DNA of 64,000 bases from DASTQL01 sp035462375 (GCA_035462375.1 DATHUJ010000048.1:12971-76970), one strand, 5' to 3'. Shown: positions 52,439 to 60,810, counted from the first letter of the stretch. The notes: generated by a model from the sequence alone, not told the origin. Numbers and translations: made by a program.

Positions 52439-52513
52439 GGTCCTGTGGAGCAGCTCGGAGTGCTCGCCGCCCTGTCAAGGCGGAGGTCGCGGGTTCAAGT
52501 CCCGTCAGGACCG
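52439..52513 (+). tRNA. tRNA-Asp (anticodon GTC)
   Basis: 75 bases. Acceptor GGTCCTG pairs with CAGGACC; anticodon loop CTGTCAA; T-arm GCGGGTTCAAGTCCCGT; discriminator G. It lies 36 bases after tRNA-Glu and is probably cotranscribed. Confidence 0.96.
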
Positions 52514-52584
52514 CCCCACAAATTCGGTCCGGCGTCGTCGAGAGCGGTGACGCCGCCATCCACCGGCCATGGTCGCAGAGACCG

Positions 52585-52590
52585 TTGACG
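52585..52590 (+). promoter_or_regulatory. -35-like box before vapB
   Basis: TTGACG lies 22 bases before the vapB ATG. With such short spacing the transcript would start very near the gene; no clear -10 is seen. Confidence 0.3.
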
Positions 52591-52612
52591 GGACCGCAGG
52601 TGTCGTTGGTGT

Positions 52613-52825
52613 ATGACTCGCACCAACATCGACATCGACGATGCGCTGGTTGCCGAGGTCATGCGTCGATTCGGCGTCGCGACCAAGCGGGAAGCCGTCG
52701 ACCTCGCACTCCGCCGGTTGGTGGGTGTGCCGTTGACCAAGGAGTTCCTGCTCGGGCTCCGAGGGGTCGGCTGGGCGGGTGACCTGGACGAGCTTCGTTC
52801 GGGAGACCGGGTCACCCCGACCTGA
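52613..52825 (+). CDS. vapB: VapB-type antitoxin
   Basis: 70 residues. RTNIDIDDALVAEVMRRFGV and TKREAVDLALRRLV form a ribbon-helix-helix-like DNA-binding domain of the VapB (DUF2191) type. The C-terminal part (GVGWAGDLDELRSGD) should wrap the toxin. Its stop overlaps the toxin start (TGATG). Confidence 0.9.
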   Translation: MTRTNIDIDDALVAEVMRRFGVATKREAVDLALRRLVGVPLTKEFLLGLRGVGWAGDLDELRSGDRVTPT

Positions 52826-53226
52826 TGATCCTGGTCGACACCTCCGCCTGGATCGGCCACCTGCGGGGGACCGACAGCGTTGTCGTCGCCGAGCTCGGGT
52901 CGTTGATCGAGGCGGGTGCCGACCTGGCGACGACGGAGCCGATCGTGATGGAGCTGCTGGCAGGCGCCGATACGCCCGAGCGGCTGGAGGCGCTGGACAC
53001 GCTCGCCAACGGCCTGCCGCTCCTGAGCGTGGACGTTCTCATCGACTTCCGGCAAGCAGCCGGGATCTACCAGGCCGCCCGGCGGCGCGGCCACCCGGTC
53101 CGCAGCCTCGTCGACTGCCTGATCGCATCCGTCGCCATGCGACACGACGTGCCGATCCTCCACGACGACCGGGACTACGTCGCGATCGGCGCCTGCCTGC
53201 CGCTCCGCGAACACCGGCCGCGGTAG
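52825..53226 (+). CDS. vapC: VapC-type PIN-domain toxin
   Basis: 133 residues. The acidic PIN active site is visible: Asp5 in ILVDTSAW, Glu in TTEPIVMELLAG, Asp in SLVDCLIASVA, and Asp in HDDRDYVAIG. It should cleave RNA (often tRNA) until VapB blocks it. Notably the module sits just behind two tRNA genes. Confidence 0.92.
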   Translation: MILVDTSAWIGHLRGTDSVVVAELGSLIEAGADLATTEPIVMELLAGADTPERLEALDTLANGLPLLSVDVLIDFRQAAGIYQAARRRGHPVRSLVDCLIASVAMRHDVPILHDDRDYVAIGACLPLREHRPR

Positions 53227-53285
53227 CCGGTAGCTGTCGGCCGCTGGCGCCGAGGAGACCGACCGCCACCCCGCCACGGACCACT

Positions 53286-53291
53286 TAGGGT
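53286..53291 (+). promoter_or_regulatory. -10 box of leaderless gene at 53298
   Basis: TAGGGT ends exactly six bases before the GTG at 53298. Confidence 0.5.
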
Positions 53292-53297
53292 GGGCGC

Positions 53298-53843
53298 GTG
53301 AAGACACCCGGTCGAGGGGGAGCGCGCGTCGCACGCGGGCTCACGCTTGCCGTGTCCTGCCTCCTGCTCTCCGCAGCCGCGCACGCGACGGCCGGTGGCG
53401 GGGCTCCCGGGCTCGAGCCCGCATTGATGGGGGCCGGGGTGCTCTCCGTGGTCTGCGTGGCAGCCGCCGACCGGCGCCGGTCGTTCGCAGGCATCCTCGG
53501 GGTCGTCGCGGTGTCGCAGCCGGTGCTGCACGTGCTGCTCGCACTGTCGCACGAGCCCGCGGCGACCACGGCCGTCGTGCCGGACCGCGGCATGGTGCTG
53601 GCACACGTCGTGGCTGGTCTGATCGTCGCCGCCCTGCTCGCCGTCGCCGAGGCCGCCGTCTGGGCGATGGCGGCCCTGTCCTCGACCTACTTGCTGCGGC
53701 TTCCGCGCCGGCTCGTCGGCGGGCTGCCGGCCGTACCCACCTCCCTTCCCGCGCGCCCGGGTCCTGCCCCGGCGCGCCCTCCGCACGGAGTGCTGCTGTG
53801 CCGCTCCGTCACCCGCAGGGGTCCTCCGGTCGCCGTCACGTGA
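53298..53843 (+). CDS. Membrane protein near copper-uptake genes
   Basis: 181 residues, about four spans (LTLAVSCLLLSAAAHATAG, LMGAGVLSVVCVAAA, ILGVVAVSQPVLHVLLAL, VLAHVVAGLIVAALLAVAE). Conserved-looking His residues (AHA, VLHVLLALSH, LAHV) and the position upstream of copC suggest a role in copper handling, which is inference. The C-terminus is Arg/Pro-rich. Start GTG at 53298 on a leaderless promoter. Confidence 0.72.
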   Translation: MKTPGRGGARVARGLTLAVSCLLLSAAAHATAGGGAPGLEPALMGAGVLSVVCVAAADRRRSFAGILGVVAVSQPVLHVLLALSHEPAATTAVVPDRGMVLAHVVAGLIVAALLAVAEAAVWAMAALSSTYLLRLPRRLVGGLPAVPTSLPARPGPAPARPPHGVLLCRSVTRRGPPVAVT

Positions 53844-53895
53844 CCCGACCACCACATCACGGGGGCGCCCACCGCGCCCCGACGAGAGGACCGTC

Positions 53896-53994
53896 ATGAC
53901 CCCGCGCCGCCGCGCGCCCTGCTCGCGCTCGTCACCCGCCGGCGCCCTCGGCCTGGCCCTGCCGGCGACCGCCTCGGCCCACGCCGATGCGTGA
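53896..53994 (+). pseudogene. Signal-peptide remnant, probably of ycnI
   Basis: A 32-codon ORF that begins with MTPRRRAP, continues with GALGLALPATASAHADA and stops. It is a complete Tat/Sec-like signal peptide ending in AxA-H, with nothing after it. In copper-uptake loci, the gene before copC is often ycnI (DUF1775), whose mature part begins with His after such a signal. The stop lies inside a direct repeat shared with the copC start (53986-54021 and 54043-54079), which suggests that the body of the gene was deleted. Confidence 0.5.
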
Positions 53995-54079
53995 CCACCG
54001 CGCCCGTCGCTGGCCGCCGCCTCTCTCCGTCGGGGGCGAGCCGATGAGTGACCACCGCGCCCGTCGCCTGGCCGCCGCC
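53986..54079 (+). repeat. Direct repeat at the copC start
   Basis: 53986-54021 and 54043-54079 share GATG-n-GTGACCACCGCGCCC and GTCG(C)CTGGCCGCCGCC, with one substitution and one missing base. The spacer is 21 bases. Both copies hold an ATG in frame with copC. Confidence 0.85.
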
Positions 54080-54703
54080 CTCGCAGCGGCCACGCTCGCC
54101 GGCGTCGCCCTTTTCCTTGGGGCGGCACCGGCCGCGGCCCACACCAGCCTCATCGGGAGCACCCCTGCCGACGACTCCACGGTCACGAACCCCGTGACCG
54201 AGGTGGTGCTCGAGTTCGACCAGGCCGTCCAGACCGAGTTCGCCCAGGTCGCCGTGCTCGGTGCCGACCAGACCCCGTACTGGAGCGCGTATCCCGTCGT
54301 GGTCGGGCGCACCGTCACGCAGGCGGTCGAATCGCTGCCCGACGGGCGCTACGAGGTCTCCTACCGGGTGATCTCCTCCGACGGGCACCCGGTGAGCGGC
54401 TCGGTCTCCTTCACCGTGACCGGCCAGGCGGCGCCTCCACCGGTCGAGACTCCGACGGCGCAGCCGACGACCGCCGCTGTCCCGGAGCCCACTCCGGCGG
54501 TGGACACCGCGCCCGCGACCACCGCCGAGGCCGACCCGACCGGGGTCGCAGTCGCCGTGAGTGACGACACCGGGCTGCCGATGGGCGCCCTCGTCGGCGG
54601 GGCCCTGGCCGCGGCTGCGGGTGTCGCCGCCGTCGCCTTCCTGGCCGTCCGCCGACGCCCCGGGGGCGACGGCGACGCCGGACCGGCGGACACTGGGTCC
54701 TGA
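54044..54703 (+). CDS. copC: CopC-family copper-binding protein
   Basis: 219 residues. A signal peptide ends in APAAAHTSL, leaving the N-terminal His that binds copper in CopC. The domain runs to ~residue 125 with SSDGHPVSGSVSFTV (second copper His). Then a Pro/Thr/Ala linker and a C-terminal span (GALVGGALAAAAGVAAVAFLAV). I prefer the ATG at 54044; the ATG at 53987 is in frame but lies in a duplicated copy. The stop overlaps the copD start. Confidence 0.92.
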   Translation: MSDHRARRLAAALAAATLAGVALFLGAAPAAAHTSLIGSTPADDSTVTNPVTEVVLEFDQAVQTEFAQVAVLGADQTPYWSAYPVVVGRTVTQAVESLPDGRYEVSYRVISSDGHPVSGSVSFTVTGQAAPPPVETPTAQPTTAAVPEPTPAVDTAPATTAEADPTGVAVAVSDDTGLPMGALVGGALAAAAGVAAVAFLAVRRRPGGDGDAGPADTGS

Positions 54704-56718
54704 TGTCCACCACCACCGAGCGCCGTACCGACTCGGCGCCGGCCCCGACCACGGCTCGTTGGGCGGTGCCGGCCGTCGTCGCGGGGGTCGTGGTGCTCGG
54801 TGTCGCACTCCTCGTCGGCGGGGGCGTGGACGAGCCGACCCTGCCGGGGATCACCGACACGGGGCCCGTCACGCGCTGGGCCCTCCCGCTGGCCAAGGTC
54901 ACGATGCAGGGAGCGGCCGCCGTCACAGTCGGGTTTCTCCTGCTGGCCGCGATGCTCCCTGCCCGGGACGGTGACCTCGGCGGGGAGGCGTTGCGCGCGC
55001 TCCGGGTCGCCTCGTGGTCCGCCGGGGTGTGGACGCTGGCCGCCGCCGCGGTCCACCTGTTCACCCTGTCCGACCTGGTCGGCCTGCCGCTGCGTCGTGC
55101 TCTCACCGGGCCGTCGTTCCTCACGTACACGCTGGAGATCGACCAGGGGCTGGCGTACGCCGCGGTGGTGCTGCTCACCGCGAGTCTCGTGCTCGCCACC
55201 CGGGTGACCCTCGGGCACGGTGGTGCGGTCGCCCTGCTCGTCGTCGGCATCGGCGCCCTCGTCCCACCCGCGCTCGTCGGTCACTCCAGCTCCGGTGATT
55301 ACCACCACCCGGCCGCGGTGTCGCTGCTCGTGCATGTCGTCGGCGTCGCCCTGTGGATCGGCGGTCTCGTCGCCGTCTCCTGGTACGCGGCGGTGGGCGG
55401 CCGTCACCTGCCCCGCGTCGCCGCCTCGTACTCCGCCGTGGCCCTGGCGGCCTTCGTCATGGTGGCGGCGAGCGGGGCGCTCAACGGTGCCATCCGGGTG
55501 ACCGACCCGCTGGGCCTGCTCTCCACGCCGTACGGGTGGCTACTCAGCGCCAAGGTCGTCGCGCTGGGCCTCCTCGGCTCCCTCGGGTGGACGCATCGGC
55601 GGCGGACCCTGGGCGAGCTCGAGCGTGGTCGGCCGGGTGCCTTCCGACGGCTGGCGGCGGGCGAGGTGGTGCTGATGGGCGCCACGCTCGGCCTCGCCGT
55701 CGCGTTGTCGCGCACCCCCCCGCCGGTTCCGGAGGACTTCGGGGCCGTCTCCCGGGCCCGCGAGCTGCTGGGCTTCGCGCCGCCGCCGGAGGTCTCCCCC
55801 CTCCGCCTGGTTACCCTGATCTACCCCGAACCGGTCTTCGCCCTCGGCTGCCTGGTCGGGTTGCTCCTGTACGTGGCGGGGGTCGCCAGGCTGCGCTCAC
55901 GCGGCGACCGGTGGCCGGTCGGGCGAACGATCGCCTGGTTGCTGGGCCTGGGTGTGGTCGCGGTGACGACGTTGTCCGGGCTCCAGACGTACGGGATGGT
56001 GCTGCTCAGCGCCCACATGACGCAGCACATGGTGCTGGCGATGCTCGCGCCGGTGCTCCTGGTCCTGGGGGCACCGGTGACCCTCGCACTCCGGGCACTG
56101 CGGCCGGCCCGGCGGGGAGAGACGGGGCCGCGGGAATGGGTCCTGGCGGTCACGCGCAGTCCCGCCGTCCGGGTGCTCACGCACCCGATCGTGGCCTTCG
56201 CGATCTTCGTGAGCGCGCCGTTCGTCGTCTACTTCACCGGGCTCTTCGAGTACGCCATGCGCCACCACACGGCCCACACGCTGATGAGCCTGCACTTCCT
56301 GGCCGCCGGATACCTCTTCTACGAGGTGCTCATCGGGGTCGACCCGCTGCCCCGGCGTCCGCCGTACCCCGCCCGCGTCGGGCTGCAGTTCGGCGCCATG
56401 GCCTTCCACGCCATCTTCGGCCTGGCGCTCATGGAGTCCGCCCAGCTGGTGGCCGGAGAGTACTTCCTCGAGCTCGGCCGGGACATGGCATGGCTGCCCG
56501 ACCCGCTCGATGACCAGCAGGTCGCCGGACAGCTCACCTGGGGCTTCGGAGAAGTGCCGGCGCTCGTGGTCCTGGCCGTGCTGGTCGTCCAGTGGGTGCG
56601 CTCGGACGAGCGGGACGCGCGCCGCTTCGACCGCCGTGAGGCGGACACCGAGGCGGAGCGGATCGCGTACAACGCCTACCTGGCCGAGCTGGACCGCCGG
56701 AGCCGCGGCCCGGGGTGA
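54703..56718 (+). CDS. copD: CopD-CtaG fusion (copper import/cytochrome oxidase assembly)
   Basis: 671 residues. The N-terminal ~370 residues are CopD-like (eight spans; VGHSSSGDYHHPAAVSLLVHVVGVALWIGG with the His cluster). The C-terminal ~300 are a CtaG/caa3-type assembly domain (SAHMTQHMVLAMLAPVLLVLGAP, HTAHTLMSLHFLAAGYLFYE). Such fusions are common in actinobacteria and would take copper from CopC into the membrane for cytochrome oxidase. The TGATG overlap couples it to copC. Confidence 0.92.
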   Translation: MSTTTERRTDSAPAPTTARWAVPAVVAGVVVLGVALLVGGGVDEPTLPGITDTGPVTRWALPLAKVTMQGAAAVTVGFLLLAAMLPARDGDLGGEALRALRVASWSAGVWTLAAAAVHLFTLSDLVGLPLRRALTGPSFLTYTLEIDQGLAYAAVVLLTASLVLATRVTLGHGGAVALLVVGIGALVPPALVGHSSSGDYHHPAAVSLLVHVVGVALWIGGLVAVSWYAAVGGRHLPRVAASYSAVALAAFVMVAASGALNGAIRVTDPLGLLSTPYGWLLSAKVVALGLLGSLGWTHRRRTLGELERGRPGAFRRLAAGEVVLMGATLGLAVALSRTPPPVPEDFGAVSRARELLGFAPPPEVSPLRLVTLIYPEPVFALGCLVGLLLYVAGVARLRSRGDRWPVGRTIAWLLGLGVVAVTTLSGLQTYGMVLLSAHMTQHMVLAMLAPVLLVLGAPVTLALRALRPARRGETGPREWVLAVTRSPAVRVLTHPIVAFAIFVSAPFVVYFTGLFEYAMRHHTAHTLMSLHFLAAGYLFYEVLIGVDPLPRRPPYPARVGLQFGAMAFHAIFGLALMESAQLVAGEYFLELGRDMAWLPDPLDDQQVAGQLTWGFGEVPALVVLAVLVVQWVRSDERDARRFDRREADTEAERIAYNAYLAELDRRSRGPG

Positions 56719-56904
56719 CGAACAGCGGCCAACCCACGCGCAAAACGATCAACGGTGCGGCATCGGACATGCCTCGCCGGTCCCGACCGATTCGTGGACC
56801 GATGATCAACTGGGCGCCTGGCGGATCCGCGGCACGGCGGCGCTGACAGCCGACGCCAGGACCGCCGCGCCCGATGCGTCCGTTACACTCGTCCGCGCCC
56901 ACGA
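56719..56904. other. Intergenic region before tRNA-Phe
   Basis: Two GATCAAC sequences (near 56748 and 56804) frame about 60 bases. The tRNA promoter should lie at the right end (GTTACACTCG near 56882 has a -10-like TACACT, 18 bases before the tRNA). No ORF is supported. Confidence 0.4.
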
Positions 56905-56977
56905 GGTCAGGTAGCTCAGTTGGAAGAGCGTCCGCCTGAAAAGCGGAAGGTCGGCGGATCGAACCCGCCCCTGACCA
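56905..56977 (+). tRNA. tRNA-Phe (anticodon GAA)
   Basis: 73 bases. Acceptor GGTCAGG pairs with CCTGACC; anticodon loop CTGAAAA; T-arm GGCGGATCGAACCCGCC; discriminator A. In many actinobacteria tRNA-Phe directly follows tRNA-Glu and tRNA-Asp; here 4.4 kb separates them. Confidence 0.96.
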
Positions 56978-57374
56978 CAACTCACCGGTCACCGTACCCA
57001 CCGATCACCCCGGCCATCGACCAGCGCCGGCCGGGTGCCAGGCTGCACGGTGAGGCCCGAGAGAGACCGGGTCGTGGCGGCGGGGTCGCCGCTCGAGGAG
57101 GACCTCGTCGACCGGGCCTGGGGGCTGCGAGACTTCCGGCTGCTCGATCCCATCTGTTACTACCTGCGCGTGAACCCACCGACCCCGCTGACCCGATCGG
57201 TGGGTCCGTCGCACGGCCCGGGCTCCGCGTCACACATCCCGGAGGACCAGCGACATCCGGACCGCCGTTCCGAGGAGCACGGTGTAGCCCGCCAGCACCG
57301 CGGCCGCGTCCGGAGTGGACAGTCCCCCGGCAGCGGGGCTCCGGCGGGTCCGTCCACCGGAGGACGCACGAGCC
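56978..57374. other. Intergenic region with possible coding remnants
   Basis: About 400 bases without a recognised gene. The plus strand has a protein-like piece near 57047-57180 (…LEEDLVDRAWGLRDFRLLD…). The minus strand has one ending with TGA at 57230 (…PDAAAVLAGYTVLLGTAV…), which looks like the end of a membrane protein. Neither has a clear start or family, so I leave them uncalled. Confidence 0.4.
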
Positions 57375-57407
57375 GGAGCCGTGCCCACGAGCGGTGGGCA
57401 CGGCTCC
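57375..57407 (-). terminator. Strong hairpin after bldC
   Basis: A perfect 14-base stem (57375-57388 with 57394-57407) closing a five-base loop GAGCG, 56 bases after the bldC stop. No T run follows, as usual in actinobacteria. It probably ends the bldC transcript. Confidence 0.7.
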
Positions 57408-57462
57408 CGTCACGCCTGGTTCCGAGCACGGTACGGCGGGCAGGGGAGCCGCCGTCGCCGTG

Positions 57463-57699
57463 TCAGGCCGGCGCCTGCTCGGCGTTCTCCTGCGATTCTG
57501 CCCGCTGCTGGGGGATCTGCCCCGCGAGCAGCGCCCGCACTTCCGACTCGCGGTAGCGCCGGTGGCCGCCCAGGGTGCGGATCGAGCTGAGCTTGCCGGC
57601 CTTGGCCCACCGGGTGACTGTCTTGGGGTCGACCCGGAACATGGCCGCCACCTCGGCCGGTGTCAGCAGCGGTTCAGCATCGGGGCTCCGTGCTGCCAT
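57463..57699 (-). CDS. bldC: BldC, MerR-like developmental regulator
   Basis: 78 residues. RSPDAEPLLTPAEVAAMF, TVTRWAKAGKLSSIRTLGG and HRRYRESEVRALLAG are almost identical to what I recall of Streptomyces BldC. BldC binds DNA cooperatively as head-to-tail oligomers and delays the onset of sporulation in Streptomyces; the role in other actinobacteria is less clear. GGAGGAGG precedes the ATG at 57699; the longer upstream frame covers an AT-rich leader and is not homologous. The neighbourhood up to purF matches the streptomycete order. Confidence 0.95.
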   Translation of the reverse strand: MAARSPDAEPLLTPAEVAAMFRVDPKTVTRWAKAGKLSSIRTLGGHRRYRESEVRALLAGQIPQQRAESQENAEQAPA

Positions 57700-57874
57700 C
57701 CCGATTCCTCCTCCCATCGTGATATGGAGCCGGTCGGCCCCTTGTCGGACATTCCACTCCTTACCTCGGCCCTCGGCCACCGGAACCGCCGTATTGACCC
57801 TCAGCACGACGCATTCCGCAGCCTTGGGTACCAAATTCAATCGCATCTATACGACAAACGGAAGCAATTGCCCA

Positions 57875-58717
57875 TCAGCTGGACCGCTCCAGGGCCTGCA
57901 CGGCCTCCCACCGCTCGGCGAGGCGCCGGTACGCGCGGGCCGCCGCCCGGGTGTCCCCCTCGGCCAGGGCCGCCATCGCGGCAGCCACGTCGGCCGACGA
58001 CTGGTCCGCCCGCAGCCGGTCGTCGTCGACCAGGTGGACCAGCCCGCCGTAGTCGAGCTCGACCAGGGCACGGGGGTGCCACTCCTCCAGCCACCGCCCC
58101 AGGTCCTCGACGGCGGCCGTCATCGCGCCGTCCTCCACGGCTCGCCGCAGCACCCGCAGCGCCCGGGCCACCCGACGCCGGGCGTCGACAATGCGGGCCC
58201 GGTACACCAGCGACCGCACCCCGGCTCCCAGCACCAGGGCGCGCTCGGCCGGCGCGAAGGCGACGAACCACCGGACGGGCACGTGCCAGGTCGCGGTGAG
58301 GATGCGCGGGACCCAGGCGGGGTGCTCCGCCTGCCAGACCGCGAAGTCGGCGTCGGCCTCGTCCGCGACCGCCGTGGGGAGCACCGTGTCGGCCACCGAG
58401 TCGGGCAGCCCGGCACGAAAGTCGGCGACCGCCAACCAGGACCGCAGCCGGTCCTGCACCGGGCACACGTACGGGCCGTCCGGCTCGAGCAGCACGTAGG
58501 CGTCCACGCTCTCCTCGCGCGGGGCGACGACCGGGGGCGTGCAGACGGCGCGGGCCAGGGCGGCGACCTGCTCGCGCGCCATCACCTGTCGGCGGTCCGG
58601 ACGGTCCCCCGCCGTCGCGTAGGACCGCCACCGCTCCCGGTCGCCGGCGGCGAAGGCCTCCAACGGTTCGTACACGCGCAGGTACGCCGCGTACGGCGGG
58701 AGCGTGCGCGTCCTCAC
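57875..58717 (-). CDS. Conserved hypothetical between bldC and vdh
   Basis: 280 residues, soluble, rich in helices. MRTRTLPPYAAYLRVYEPLEAF and the WHVPVRWFVAF segment are conserved in what I recall of actinobacterial homologues located at this same place. No enzyme motif is recognised. Start GTG at 58717, with a CACGAT box six bases upstream suggesting a leaderless transcript. Divergent from vdh. Confidence 0.8.
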   Translation of the reverse strand: MRTRTLPPYAAYLRVYEPLEAFAAGDRERWRSYATAGDRPDRRQVMAREQVAALARAVCTPPVVAPREESVDAYVLLEPDGPYVCPVQDRLRSWLAVADFRAGLPDSVADTVLPTAVADEADADFAVWQAEHPAWVPRILTATWHVPVRWFVAFAPAERALVLGAGVRSLVYRARIVDARRRVARALRVLRRAVEDGAMTAAVEDLGRWLEEWHPRALVELDYGGLVHLVDDDRLRADQSSADVAAAMAALAEGDTRAAARAYRRLAERWEAVQALERSS

Positions 58718-58832
58718 TCCGGCATCGTGTCACGGGCAAGCCGGCCGACGGGCGGGCGGACGACCCTAGAGTGAGGCCGGGGAACGTGATCGCCCGCACA
58801 CCCCCGCGGGCCTGACCGAAGGGGTCACCACC

Positions 58833-59948
58833 GTGACTCAAGACCTCAGCACACCGATCGACACCCCTCCCGGCGTGTTCGCCCGGGGCACCGGCCACGA
58901 GCAGGTGGTGTACTGCTCCGACCGGACCAGTGGCCTGCGCGCGATCATCGCGCTGCACTCCACGGCGCTCGGGCCCGGCCTCGGTGGCACCCGCTTCTAC
59001 CCGTACGAGACGGAGGAGCAGGCGCTCGCCGACGTACTGGACCTGTCGCGCGGCATGTCCTACAAGAACGCCCTCGCGGGGCTGGACCACGGCGGCGGGA
59101 AGGCCGTCATCATCGGTGATCCGGCCCGCGACAAGAACGAGGCCGTGCTCCGCGCGTACGGGCGGTTCGTGGCCTCGCTCGGCGGGCGCTACATCACCGC
59201 GTGCGATGTCGGCACCTACGTCGCCGACATGGACGTCGTCAGCCGTGAGTGCCGGTGGGTGACCGGCCGGTCGCGGGCGGAGGGCGGCGCGGGCGACTCC
59301 AGCGTCCTCACTGCCTTCGGGGTCTTTCAGGGCATGCGGGCGTGCGCCGAGCACCTCTGGGGCAGGGCGACACTCCGGGGCCGCCGGGTCGGCGTGGCGG
59401 GCGTGGGCAAGGTCGGTGCCAAGCTGGTCGACCTGGTCGTCGACGACGGCGCCGAGGTGGTCGTCACCGACGTCTCGGAGCAGGCGATCGCCCGAGTGGT
59501 CTCCGACCACCCGTCGGCCGACGTCCTCGACGACGCCGAGGCCCTGGTGCGGTCGGACATCGACGTCTTCGCTCCCTGTGCGCTCGGCGGCGCCCTGACC
59601 GACGAGGTGGTCGCCGCCCTGGGGGCCCGGGCCGTCTGTGGTGGGGCGAACAACCAGCTGGCCCACCCCGGGATCGAGAAGATGCTGGAGGACCGCGGGA
59701 TCCTCTACGCCCCCGACTACGTGGTCAACGCCGGCGGGGTCATCCAGGTCGCCGACGAGCTGCACGGCTTCGTCTTCGAACGGGCCCGGGCCAAGGCCGA
59801 GCGCATCCTGGCGACTACGCGGAGCATCTTCGAGCTCGCCGCCGCCGAGGGGGTGCCGCCCGCAGTTGCCGCGGACCGGCTGGCGGAGCGCCGGATGGGC
59901 GAGGTCTCGCGGCTCCGGGACGTCTGGCTGCCCCCCTCAGCATCCTGA
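58833..59948 (+). CDS. vdh: Valine (Glu/Leu/Phe/Val) dehydrogenase
   Basis: 371 residues. Substrate domain: HSTALGPGLGGTRFYPY, then MSYKNALAGLDHGGGKAVI with the catalytic Lys. NAD domain: VGVAGVGKVGAKLVDLVV; also GGANNQLAHPG and NAGGVIQVADEL. This enzyme oxidatively deaminates branched-chain amino acids to 2-oxo acids, feeding branched fatty acids and polyketides. GAAGGGG precedes the GTG at 58833. TAGAGT at 58767-58772 is a possible -10 box. The position next to bldC supports Vdh. Confidence 0.93.
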   Translation: MTQDLSTPIDTPPGVFARGTGHEQVVYCSDRTSGLRAIIALHSTALGPGLGGTRFYPYETEEQALADVLDLSRGMSYKNALAGLDHGGGKAVIIGDPARDKNEAVLRAYGRFVASLGGRYITACDVGTYVADMDVVSRECRWVTGRSRAEGGAGDSSVLTAFGVFQGMRACAEHLWGRATLRGRRVGVAGVGKVGAKLVDLVVDDGAEVVVTDVSEQAIARVVSDHPSADVLDDAEALVRSDIDVFAPCALGGALTDEVVAALGARAVCGGANNQLAHPGIEKMLEDRGILYAPDYVVNAGGVIQVADELHGFVFERARAKAERILATTRSIFELAAAEGVPPAVAADRLAERRMGEVSRLRDVWLPPSAS

Positions 59949-60091
59949 GACGACCGCTCGGACCGGGGCCCACGATGCGGCATCTCGGCCCGCCACGATG
60001 TACCGTGCTCAGTACGAGCTGATGTCAGTGGATCTTCCGAGGGCGTCCAGTACGTTGGTCGCCCCGTTTACGTGCGAGGGGGTCGGACCCT

Positions 60092-60280
60092 ATGGGGCGC
60101 GGCCGGTCGAAGGCCAAGCAGACGAAGGTGGCCCGCCGTCTGAAGTACCAGACGCTGGACACCGACTTCGCCTCGCTGCAGCGAGAGTTGTCCGGCGCCG
60201 AGAGGGCCGAGCTCGAGGCGCGAGAGGCCGAGGGCGTCGAGGACGACGCCGACGACTACGAGGACGACGACTACCGCTGA
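60092..60280 (+). CDS. DUF3073 small acidic protein
   Basis: 62 residues: a basic N-terminus (MGRGRSKAKQTKVARRLKY), a helical centre and a highly acidic tail (EDDADDYEDDDYR). It is conserved in actinobacteria next to purM, which matches here. Function unknown. GAGGGGGT is present before the ATG. Confidence 0.92.
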   Translation: MGRGRSKAKQTKVARRLKYQTLDTDFASLQRELSGAERAELEAREAEGVEDDADDYEDDDYR

Positions 60281-60290
60281 CCGGGGCAGC

Positions 60291-60793
60291 GCAGCCGCCC
60301 GCTGGTCCGCTGAGCTCGCCGGGTGGGGCATCCCCGAGTCGATCCTGTGCGCGGCGCCGGAGTCCCGTGGCGGCTGCCGCCGGGCAGCATCACCGCCGTC
60401 CCACCCGGGACTGCCGGCACCGCGCCTGCAGCCACTCCGTCGCGCCTGGTCGCCCTCGAGGCGGTCACCGGCGGGGAGTCCGTCCTGGACGTGGGCTGTC
60501 GGGCCTGCGCGGCGTCGCTGCCGCTTTGTCCCTCCGGCCACGGCCCTGACCGGTCTCGACTCCTCCGCCGAGATGCTTCGGGCCTTCGCCGGCGAGGTAA
60601 CGGTCCGCTCCCTTCCGTACGGGGTGGTGGAGGGGCTGGAGGCCGTGGAACCGGAGCGTGTCGCGATCATGCGGCGGCGGCTGGCCTCACCCCCGACCGG
60701 GACGAGGAGATCGCTGCGGCGATCGACGCGCTCGGCCCGCCGGGGCCTCGGCAGGTCCGCACTCTCTGGTGGGCCGGCGCGGGCTCCGGCTGA
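60291..60793 (+). pseudogene. Decayed SAM-dependent methyltransferase
   Basis: Pieces of one methyltransferase are spread over two frames: AELAGWGIPESILCAAPES (frame of 60291), then from ~60365 WRLPPGSITAVPPG…SVLDVGCR…ASLPLCPSGHG (frame of 60323), then from ~60540 LTGLDSSAEMLRAFAGE (first frame), then ERVAIMRRRLA, and from ~60690 LTPDRDEEIAAAIDALGPPG and QVRTLWWAGAGSG to the TGA at 60791. So there are three frameshifts, no start codon, a damaged SAM motif (GCRA for GCGx) and a loss of most of the middle. The family is one I recall from actinobacteria. Confidence 0.8.
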
Positions 60794-60810
60794 GCCCGGT
60801 CGGACTGAGC

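Noticed and set aside
56745..56815. GATCAAC pair as a further unit of the 82-base palindromic repeats
   Set aside because: The arms are not inverted in the same way and the interior does not match; similarity is limited to GATCA.
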